This document shows, one piece after another, positions 58,701-64,000 of a stretch of DNA of 64,000 bases. The notes below the pieces were generated by a model, which was not told the DNA's origin, made no database searches, and saw nothing but the letters and a program-made list of their open reading frames with translations. This DNA comes from an uncultured Enterorhabdus sp. (GTDB lineage: Bacteria > Actinomycetota > Coriobacteriia > Coriobacteriales > Eggerthellaceae). The position numbers and the translations under genes are program-made. How positions within the stretch are numbered: the first letter of the stretch is position 1; each line of letters starts with the position of its first letter. Location of the stretch: contig CANSQM010000007.1 of the NCBI GenBank assembly GCA_947649205.1, positions 1-64,000 of the forward strand. The letters are read 5' to 3'.

Positions 58701-61113
58701 GTCGCTTCTGGCCGTGGACCCGGCCCTGCTCAGCGAGCTTCTGGGTGGCGGCACGGTGGAGGAGGTGCTGGATGAGGCCGTGGTGGCCCAGGTGGGGGCC
58801 GAGTTGCAGCGCACGGCTCCGGGCTGGCGGGTGCGCGGCGCCGAAGGGGTGGCCGACCTGCTGCGCGAGCTGGGACCGCTCACGGTGGAGGAGGTCGCCT
58901 TGCGTGCGGTGCCGGTGGGCACGGCGAAAGCCAAGGCGACGCTCGACGATGTCGGTGGCGAGTTGTCGGCGGGGAATGCCGCGGCGCCCCCGTTGGCAGA
59001 CGTTCTTGTCGAGGGAGATGAGACGGTCTGCGGCGATGTTCCCGTGGCACCTGCTGCAGACCCGGCAGCCGTCAGGGCGCTTTTGGAACAGCTAGAGACC
59101 GAGCGCCGGGCGTTCCCGGCGCTGATCGGCGGTGAAGAGCGTTGGGTCGCGGCCGATGATGGAGCGCGATTGCGGGCGGTGCTGGGCTTGGCGGTGCCCT
59201 CTTGGGCTGCGCCGTTGCCGGCAACCGAGGGCGGGGCTTCCCCGTCGGCCTCGGCGGCCGCATCGGCAACCGCTTCCGGGGCAGCTTCCTCGGGTGTCGT
59301 GGCCGCAAAGCCCCTCGACGGGCTGGTGGCGCGCTTCGCCCGCACCCATACGCTGTTCGACGGCGAGGCCGTAGCTACAGGGCTGGGGCTCGGGGCTGCG
59401 CTGCTGACCGAGTCGCTGGAGCGACTGACGGCCGCCGGTCGTCTCGTGCGCCTCGGCCACGACCGCTGGGCCGATGCCGGGGTGCTGCGGCGGCTGCGCT
59501 CCCGCTCCCTTGCCCGGGCGCGGGAGGCCGTGTGCCCCGTTGGCTCCGATGCCTACCTGCGCTTCCTCTTGCAGCGCCAGGCCGTCGCCGCCTCTGGCGA
59601 GGCGCCGTTGGCGGGCATCGACGGCGTGGCCCAGGTGATCGCCCAGTTTGAGGGCGCCTACCTGCCCATGGCCCTGTGGGAGTCCACGGTGCTGCCCCTG
59701 CGCGTGCCCGATTACCGTCCGGCCATGCTCGATGAGCTCATCGCCAGCGGCGAGGTGCTCTGGGCCGCCTCCACGGTGGGAGAGGAACATCTCGTGGCGT
59801 TCTTCCCGACCGATTCACCCTTGGCGCCCCTGCCCATCGACGAGGCGTCGGGCGTGGCTGCCTCCCTCGTGCCCGAGCCGGGGGAAGAGTCGCGGGGCGG
59901 GAAAGTGCCGACGGGAGAGGGTCGGGCCAACCATGCGGCTCGCGAGGCGGGGCCGATGGCGGTAACGGGAGGGGAAGGCTCGCAGGACTGCGCGGACCTT
60001 GCACCGGTTGCCGCTGTGGTGCGCCAGGTGCTCGTGGCCCGAGGGCCGGTAACCTTTTGCGCTCTCGTGGACGAGACGGCCCGTCGGATGGAGCCGGCGG
60101 TGCCGGCCCAGGGCGAGGTGGCCGAAGCGCTGCAGCGGCTCGTCTGGGCCGGGGCGGCTACCAACGACGGCCTGGGCTTTCCCCGGGCCGGCGGTCTCGC
60201 AGTGCCGTCTGCGGCCGCACCCTCCGTCGGTCAGCAGCCGCCCTCTTCCCGACGGCGGGCGAGCAGCCGACGCGGGCGCTCCCTGCGTTCCGAGATGCGG
60301 GCCCAGGCCCGGGCCACGGTGGTGGCCCGTCAAGGGGCGGCCCTGGCCTTCGATGCCGCTCTGGCCGGGCGCTGGTCGGCCCTGGCGCCGACGGCCCAAA
60401 GCTCCACGGTGCAGGCCGTGGCCCTGGTGGAATCGCTGCTCGATCGCTATGGAGTGGTAACTCGCGATATAGCCCTGGCCGCCGGGGTGCCCGGCGGCCT
60501 CTCGTCGCTCTATCCCGTGCTGCGGGCCATGGAGGACGCCGGCGAGCTCATCCGCGGCATGTTCGTGGAGGGTATGGGACCGGCCCAGTTCGCCGCGCGG
60601 GAGACCGTGGAGGTGCTGCGGGGCTTCGCCGATGCTGCGACGGCCTCCGAAGGCGGCGGAGCGGCGGGGCGGCCCTTGTCCCTGGCGGTGCTGCCGGCCG
60701 ATGACCCGGTTTGCCTCCTGGGCGCGGGCATTCCCTGGCCCGAGGTGATGTGGACGGCGGCCGGGTCGGCCCCGGCTGTGGAGGCGGCCCTGGTGGCAGC
60801 CAAGCCGAGCCGCCGCGACGGCGCCCTCGTGGTGCTGGCCGACGGCGCCCCCGTGCTCTGGGCGGCCCCGCGCCTGAAGTCGCTGCTGGCGTTCACCACC
60901 GACGAGGCGGTTCTCGCTGCGGCTACGGAGGCCCTGGTGGCTTTCGTAGCCGCAGCGCTCAAGCGGGAGGGCTCGGCGGCCATGCGGTGCAAGATCATCG
61001 TGACCTACTTCAACGGGCGCGATGTGCTCGATACTCCGGCGGCATCGTGGCTCCAGCGGGCGGGGCTCGTGCGCCTGCCCGATGGCCTGCGCCTGTACGC
61101 GAGCCCCTTCTAG
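55705..61113 (+). CDS. lhr: Lhr-type ATP-dependent helicase, full length
   Basis: A 1802-residue superfamily-2 helicase. Lhr proteins move 3' to 5' and unwind DNA or RNA:DNA hybrids in repair. Visible motifs are Q-motif PTAVQARAW, Walker A APTGSGKT, motif Ib TTPESLY, DEVH in VDEVHALAGDKRG, SAT in GLSATV, and the second RecA domain (HHGSVSKEKR, VATSSLELGIDMG, QRVGRANHQVG). A winged-helix core and a long Lhr-CTD follow (~860-1820), with Ala/Pro-rich linkers near 1170 and 1490. Of two adjacent ATGs I prefer 55705, five bases after GGAGG. It is monocistronic. Confidence 0.93.
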   Translation: MEEGERLAWFEAMASFSEPVRTWFADTFGAPTAVQARAWNAIARGENTLVIAPTGSGKTLAAFLWAIDGLMGQKAAAAARGEKWPRGVRVLYVSPLKALGADVDRNLQGPLTAISALVAAEAARDGAKAPEVRTAMRTGDTTAEERRKIARNPPDILITTPESLYLMLTSQACEVLRTVETVIVDEVHALAGDKRGAHLSLSLERLDDILERPAQRIGLSATVRPRDEIARFLGGAHPVTVVATEAPPSLDLSVRVPVRDMTAVPTYDGFKGAGDGPVHIGSAPRRAAIETAWKSDRALRAAMAEGPAPAAHPDSRVGMASIWPHIEAAILDEVLAHTSTIVFVNSRGLCERLTARLNELYAKRLGLDGPRSEVAGYWSATGSAGAEGEGSAPAPSVRGIPTGVDAMVTAPGSGFRSDIGSTTALVTTPSVVIAKAHHGSVSKEKRLQVERELKAGELPCVVATSSLELGIDMGSIDLVLQVAAPPSVASGLQRVGRANHQVGGRSLGIIYPRTRVEVLDAAVMAAGMEAGAIESTFMVRNALDVLAQQTVAAVAMAPDGLSADAWLATVRRSACYADLGRRSFEGVLDMLAGRYGSGEIAEFAPRILWDRETGLLKPRPGSQRLAVTSAGTIPDRGMFSVVLPEGDGRQGRRRVGELDEEMVMESRVGDIIALGTSTWRIQEISADRVIVEAAPGRAARLPFWHGEAIGRPYETGRARGALVRAAEGALVRTGEAPEGASSSGGSVLGASVDAEALKAVVSAALDEDARRNLGALVAAQRECTGAVPTDRRLVVEQCTDETGDWRVILHSPFGRRVHEPWALAVAHRITTTLGFDPQVSAADDGILLRVPLGEDSLPGPELFLFDPDELEAIVRERVGFTALFAARFRECAARALLMTPTAPGKRAPLWQQRLKGGQLLEAARQEEDFPIILEAMRECLQDVFDLPALREVMGGLQAGTIKISEARTTVPSPFAAPLVFGYLGEHLYEGDLPHAERQASLLAVDPALLSELLGGGTVEEVLDEAVVAQVGAELQRTAPGWRVRGAEGVADLLRELGPLTVEEVALRAVPVGTAKAKATLDDVGGELSAGNAAAPPLADVLVEGDETVCGDVPVAPAADPAAVRALLEQLETERRAFPALIGGEERWVAADDGARLRAVLGLAVPSWAAPLPATEGGASPSASAAASATASGAASSGVVAAKPLDGLVARFARTHTLFDGEAVATGLGLGAALLTESLERLTAAGRLVRLGHDRWADAGVLRRLRSRSLARAREAVCPVGSDAYLRFLLQRQAVAASGEAPLAGIDGVAQVIAQFEGAYLPMALWESTVLPLRVPDYRPAMLDELIASGEVLWAASTVGEEHLVAFFPTDSPLAPLPIDEASGVAASLVPEPGEESRGGKVPTGEGRANHAAREAGPMAVTGGEGSQDCADLAPVAAVVRQVLVARGPVTFCALVDETARRMEPAVPAQGEVAEALQRLVWAGAATNDGLGFPRAGGLAVPSAAAPSVGQQPPSSRRRASSRRGRSLRSEMRAQARATVVARQGAALAFDAALAGRWSALAPTAQSSTVQAVALVESLLDRYGVVTRDIALAAGVPGGLSSLYPVLRAMEDAGELIRGMFVEGMGPAQFAARETVEVLRGFADAATASEGGGAAGRPLSLAVLPADDPVCLLGAGIPWPEVMWTAAGSAPAVEAALVAAKPSRRDGALVVLADGAPVLWAAPRLKSLLAFTTDEAVLAAATEALVAFVAAALKREGSAAMRCKIIVTYFNGRDVLDTPAASWLQRAGLVRLPDGLRLYASPF

Positions 61114-61132
61114 GCCAGCGAGCGGACAGAAA

Positions 61133-61168
61133 AAGCCTCCCGCGTCTCTCTCGGGACGCGGGAGGCTT
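61133..61168. terminator. Terminator hairpin after lhr
   Basis: A perfect 14-pair stem (61133-61146 with 61155-61168, core CCTCCCGCG). On the plus strand it is followed by CGTTG, on the minus strand by TTTTTC. It lies 20 bases after the lhr stop. The stem is strong but the plus-strand T run is poor. Confidence 0.65.
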
Positions 61169-61228
61169 CGTTGGGAGGCCGCGCGATCCCCTGAAACGCG
61201 CGGCCTGTGGAGTATGCGGAAAGGAAGC

Positions 61229-61372
61229 GGGCGGCGGCCAGAAAGGAGAGCCGCCGCCCTCGGGCACCCGCGAGTTGCCCCGACGGGTGCCCGCAAAGCC
61301 CTTGGTGGAGGCGGGACGGTCGCGGCCTCAATGGCCCCAAAAAGGCCGTGCCGTTTGAAGTCCGCCTCCAAG
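61229..61372. other. Region of consecutive strong hairpins, possible structured RNA
   Basis: Three stems follow each other: GGGCGGCGGC/GCCGCCGCCC (61229-61259), CGGGCACCCG/CGGGTGCCCG (61261-61293), and TTGGTGGAGGCGG (from 61302) with CCGCCTCCAA (to 61372), which encloses GGCC stems. The first loop holds AAAGGAG. It matches no RNA family I can name; SRP, 6S and RNase P cores are absent. The region has no gene, and a promoter for the next gene starts after it. Confidence 0.4.
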
Positions 61373-61510
61373 AGGAACAGCGTCCACTATAGGGGGCCGG
61401 CCGCCAGAGCGCTATCGTCGCTCTTAGGTATCTCCATCGCACTTTTTGAGTATTGGCTGTTGTCAGGTCAATCACGGCAGCGCCGCGGTCGAAGGGGCGC
61501 ACCGGGGCTC

Positions 61511-61519
61511 TGCTAGAAT
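61511..61519 (+). promoter_or_regulatory. Extended -10 promoter of the LuxR-type gene
   Basis: TGC-TAGAAT lies 45 bases before the ATG at 61564. The -35 region is weak. Bases 61373-61510 hold nothing else I recognise. Confidence 0.5.
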
Positions 61520-61563
61520 CGAGCTCAGATCATGGCGTGCATCAGAAAAGGAGGGAGGCCGAT

Positions 61564-63096
61564 ATGGGCGCGTTGAATGAGCAGGGGGCGAGCGGCGCCG
61601 CGCGGCCGGGTGGGCCTTGCGGCTTGCGGCCGCGGGATGGGGCCTTGGCGGCCTTTGTCGCCACGCTGTTTCCCGTCACGCCCGTTCTGGCCTCGTTCGA
61701 CCAGACGGCTCAGTTCCCTGTTCTGGCCGACCCCTTTCTCATAGCCGCACTCTGCGCCGTCCTCGGTTCGGCTCTGGCGCTAGTGATCCGATCTCTCGTG
61801 CGGGGTACGGTGGCGCGCCCGCGATCGCGGGCGACGGTGACGGTGGCGGCTGTGGCGTACCTGCTGGCCCTTCTTGCGCTGCCCGCGCTCCTCTGCGCGC
61901 CCGAGCCTTATCTGTGGGCCGCCGTGGCTGCCGGCATTGCGGCCGGGGCGGCGACGCCGTGGCTTGTGGCCCAGTGGGCCGCCGTCGTGGCGGCACCCAT
62001 GCGCGCCTCGCTCGCCCGCTGCGCCGTGGTGGCGGTCGGAGCCTCTCTGGCCGCATGGGTGCTCACCCTTCTTCCCGAGGGGGCGCTCGTGCCCGCCTTC
62101 GACGGCCTCGTGCTTGTCGGTGCCGCGCCGCTCGCGTTTCTTTCGGCGCGCGACGAGGGCCCGCGTGAAGATGCCGGTCCGGGTACGAACCAGCTGGGGC
62201 GCTTGCTGTCGGTTACCTGGCTGCCCCTGCTCGGCCTGGCTGCCTATGCCTTTGCCACCAATGTCGTCGCCCACGGGGCCCACACGGTGGTGCAGACGGC
62301 TATCTTCGGGGGTGCCGCGGCGGCCCTCGTAGCCCTCGGGGTTTCCGTGCGCTGGGGTCGTGATCCGCTTTTGCCGTGGTCGTACCGCGTGCTTGTGCCC
62401 GCCATGGCGGCGATCTTCGTCGTTTTGGGCGCATGCCCGGCCGGCACCTTCCCCTCGGGCCTCTCCCTGGCGGCGCTGTACGGGTTCTACCTGGTGCTCG
62501 CCCTTATCGACTGCGCCCTGTTCCTCGCGGTAGTTCACAGCCGTGAGCTTGCGGCCGATACGGTCGTCGGGGTGCCCGTAGCCGTAGCCGCCGCGGCGGC
62601 CCTCGCCGGCCAGCTGCTCTCCGCCGTACCCCGGCTCGATCTGGCTCCGTGGCTCACGGTGCTGGCGGCCCTGTTCGTGGCGGTTCTGCTCGTGTTTCTG
62701 GGGTGCACGGCATGGAATGAGCTCGTAACGCCTCGGGAGACGGCCGCCGAGGGCGAGAAGGAGGCCGCCGCCCCGCTCAACGATGCGACCACAGCACCGA
62801 CGACTACTTCCGCCTCGGACTCTTCAGCGGCTCCATCGGAGGCAGCCGCCCTGGCCGCCGAGCCCACGCGCCGCGATGCCTTAGAGGCCCGGTGCACGGC
62901 GGTGGCTGTCGAGGCCGGTCTGTCTCCGCGCGAGGCCGAGGTGCTTGTCTACCTGGCCCGCGGCTTCACGCCGGCCTATATCGCGAAGACCCTCGTGCTG
63001 TCCATCAGCACCGTGCGCACCCACGTGCGCAACATCTACCGCAAACTCGGCGTGGGCAAGCGCGAGGAGCTCATCCACCTTATCGACGGGGAATAA
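61564..63096 (+). CDS. Membrane LuxR-family regulator with about 12 helices
   Basis: A 510-residue protein. Residues ~20-420 form 10-12 hydrophobic helices like an MFS-type sensor. An Ala/Thr/Ser-rich linker (~430-460) leads to a LuxR helix-turn-helix (AGLSPREAEVLVYLARGFTPAYIAKTLVLSISTVRTHVRNIYRKLGVGKREELIHLI). This architecture is abundant in Eggerthellaceae. AAAGGAGGG precedes the ATG. The ligand is unknown, and targets are often next door; the nearest genes here encode a thioesterase and a rhamnose mutarotase. Confidence 0.92.
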   Translation: MGALNEQGASGAARPGGPCGLRPRDGALAAFVATLFPVTPVLASFDQTAQFPVLADPFLIAALCAVLGSALALVIRSLVRGTVARPRSRATVTVAAVAYLLALLALPALLCAPEPYLWAAVAAGIAAGAATPWLVAQWAAVVAAPMRASLARCAVVAVGASLAAWVLTLLPEGALVPAFDGLVLVGAAPLAFLSARDEGPREDAGPGTNQLGRLLSVTWLPLLGLAAYAFATNVVAHGAHTVVQTAIFGGAAAALVALGVSVRWGRDPLLPWSYRVLVPAMAAIFVVLGACPAGTFPSGLSLAALYGFYLVLALIDCALFLAVVHSRELAADTVVGVPVAVAAAAALAGQLLSAVPRLDLAPWLTVLAALFVAVLLVFLGCTAWNELVTPRETAAEGEKEAAAPLNDATTAPTTTSASDSSAAPSEAAALAAEPTRRDALEARCTAVAVEAGLSPREAEVLVYLARGFTPAYIAKTLVLSISTVRTHVRNIYRKLGVGKREELIHLIDGE

Positions 63097-63124
63097 GCCC
63101 CTCGCCCGCTGTGTTCCCCGGTTC

Positions 63125-63595
63125 TTAGGATTCCTCGATGATTTCGCCGTAGAGGCGGTACAAATCGGGGAAGGTGCGCTTGAGGCTCACAGGTTTGAAG
63201 GTGTCGCGCTCCACGACGCAGAGGGTCACGAGCCCGTCCACGAGCGGGGTGGCGCCGGCGCGGAGGAGCGGCTCGCCGGCCTCGTCGGTGCCGGCGGCAT
63301 CTTCGGCACGGAATATCTGCTGGCGGTACACGGTGCGCATGGGCAGGCTTCGGGCCACCGACGTGCGTACGAAGGCGGTCTCGCCGTAGCGCAGGGGGCT
63401 GCGGTATTGCACCTCCAGCCCGTAGATGGGGCTCATGTAGCCGGCCTGCTCGATGTACTCGTCGTAAGGGTAGCCCACGGCGTTCAAAAAATCGATGCGG
63501 GCGTCCTCGAAGTACAGCAGGTAGTTCGCGTGGTACACCACGCCCATCATGTCGGTTTCCCCGTAGCGCACCTTAATGGGCGTATGTACATGCAT
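63125..63595 (-). CDS. Acyl-CoA thioesterase of the YbgC/FadM (4HBT) family
   Basis: A 156-residue hot-dog fold enzyme. VRYGETDMMGVVYHANYLLYFEDARIDFL carries the Asp and the Tyr-His-Ala-Asn-Tyr block of YbgC-type thioesterases. It hydrolyses short or medium acyl-CoA or acyl-ACP. It is convergent with the LuxR gene (28 bases). The ribosome site is weak. Confidence 0.9.
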   Translation of the reverse strand: MHVHTPIKVRYGETDMMGVVYHANYLLYFEDARIDFLNAVGYPYDEYIEQAGYMSPIYGLEVQYRSPLRYGETAFVRTSVARSLPMRTVYRQQIFRAEDAAGTDEAGEPLLRAGATPLVDGLVTLCVVERDTFKPVSLKRTFPDLYRLYGEIIEES

Positions 63596-63694
63596 GATCT
63601 CGCTCGCTTTCTCGCCTCATCCGATGTCTCAGCGAGCCATTATAATGCGGGGTTCGGGAAAGGGGCGCAGGCCTTTCGGCCGGGGTGTCGTCGC

Positions 63695-64000
63695 CTAATC
63701 CAGATGGAACAGCACGGGCAGGTCCGCCGAGACCGGGGAGTTGTCCTCGTTGGTCTCCATGATGTCGGCCATGAAGTCCCACCATTTCCGGTTGATGGCC
63801 GTGTCGGCTCCGGCAGCCCACCGCTCAGGATCGTCGATCTCGATGTAGCCGAACAGCGTCAGCGTGTCCGGATCCAGGGCGATGGTGTAGTTGCGGCCGC
63901 CGTGCTCGTGGATCATGTCCACCATTTCGGGCCACAGCTCGTTGTGGCGCCGCTCGTACTCCGCTTCCATGCCGGGGTACAGCTGCATCTTGAACGTCTT
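63695..64000 (-). CDS. rhaM: L-rhamnose mutarotase, 5' end outside window
   Basis: RhaM interconverts alpha- and beta-L-rhamnose. The 101 visible residues show KTFKMQLYPGMEAEYERRHNELWPEM, with the Tyr and catalytic His in YERRHNELW, and INRKWWDFMADIM with the Trp pair, ending VLFHLD. The frame is open at the right edge, and the start is probably just outside. No other rhamnose genes are in the window. Confidence 0.92.
   Translation of the reverse strand, partial: KTFKMQLYPGMEAEYERRHNELWPEMVDMIHEHGGRNYTIALDPDTLTLFGYIEIDDPERWAAGADTAINRKWWDFMADIMETNEDNSPVSADLPVLFHLD

Noticed and set aside
61215..61300. SRP (4.5S) RNA, because of GCGGAAAGGAAGCGGGC
   Set aside because: The apical loop sequence and symmetric bulges of SRP RNA are absent; the stems are simple perfect hairpins.

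Overview
This high-GC window looks chromosomal and most resembles the Coriobacteriia, family Eggerthellaceae (Eggerthella, Adlercreutzia and Gordonibacter type). The evidence is indirect: strong GC bias, a 10-12-helix membrane protein ending in a LuxR domain, a Tat-exported molybdopterin oxidoreductase with DmsB- and NrfD-type partners, a FabK-type fatty-acid operon, a C69 dipeptidase and a YtrA-type GntR regulator. There is no rRNA or tRNA gene, CRISPR array, intact transposase or prophage that I can support. Functional names were read by eye from motifs, not from database searches.

Layout. 1-1.8 kb: a partial membrane-anchored protein and a CapA-like phosphatase. 1.9-10.3 kb: fatty-acid synthesis, with fabH divergent from fabK-fabD-fabG-fabF-fabZ-accDA. 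The AccD-AccA fusion carries an extra N-terminal domain resembling a dead biotin-carboxylase N-domain, and acpP, accB and accC are absent here. 10.4-18.2 kb: an RmlD-like reductase, a dicarboxylate symporter, a small inverted-repeat element, ddh (meso-diaminopimelate dehydrogenase), a VanRS-like two-component system and a C39-like peptidase. 18.3-25.9 kb: a two-gene ABC transporter, a DUF4190/DUF5067-like protein, an XRE protein with a membrane Ser/Thr kinase, a TrmH/SpoU methyltransferase, an acyltransferase-3 membrane protein and a short LuxR regulator. 26.3-29.8 kb: uppP, then an orphan NrfD-like gene, a YtrA-like GntR regulator and a slipin. 29.8-32.2 kb: an AT-rich toxin-antitoxin patch with a hipB whose hipA is internally deleted and which keeps three evenly spaced operators, a solo higA, and an apparently intact mntA-hepT pair. 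32.2-36.8 kb: a molybdoenzyme operon (catalytic, Fe-S and NrfD subunits).

37-44.6 kb: a DUF308 protein, chorismate mutase with DAHP synthase, a nuclease-like gene flanked by two copies of one inverted-repeat element, and an ECF transporter (S-A1-A2-T) behind a T-box leader that reads as tryptophan. 44.6-47.5 kb: an alpha/beta hydrolase overlapping an HxxxD acyltransferase with a membrane tail. 47.9-55.6 kb: helD, a LytTR/DUF3021 pair, a C69 dipeptidase, an MFS exporter and a MerR regulator. 55.7-64 kb: a full-length Lhr helicase, a 450-base leader with strong hairpins, a membrane LuxR regulator, a thioesterase and a partial rhamnose mutarotase.

How the parts connect. The aroQ-aroF pair (aromatic synthesis) and the T-box ECF transporter (probable tryptophan uptake) sit about 2 kb apart. 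A near-identical 16-base palindrome lies before both the orphan NrfD-GntR-slipin operon and, twice, inside the promoter of the molybdoenzyme operon. This suggests one regulator for both, possibly the GntR protein itself, and is the observation I would test first.
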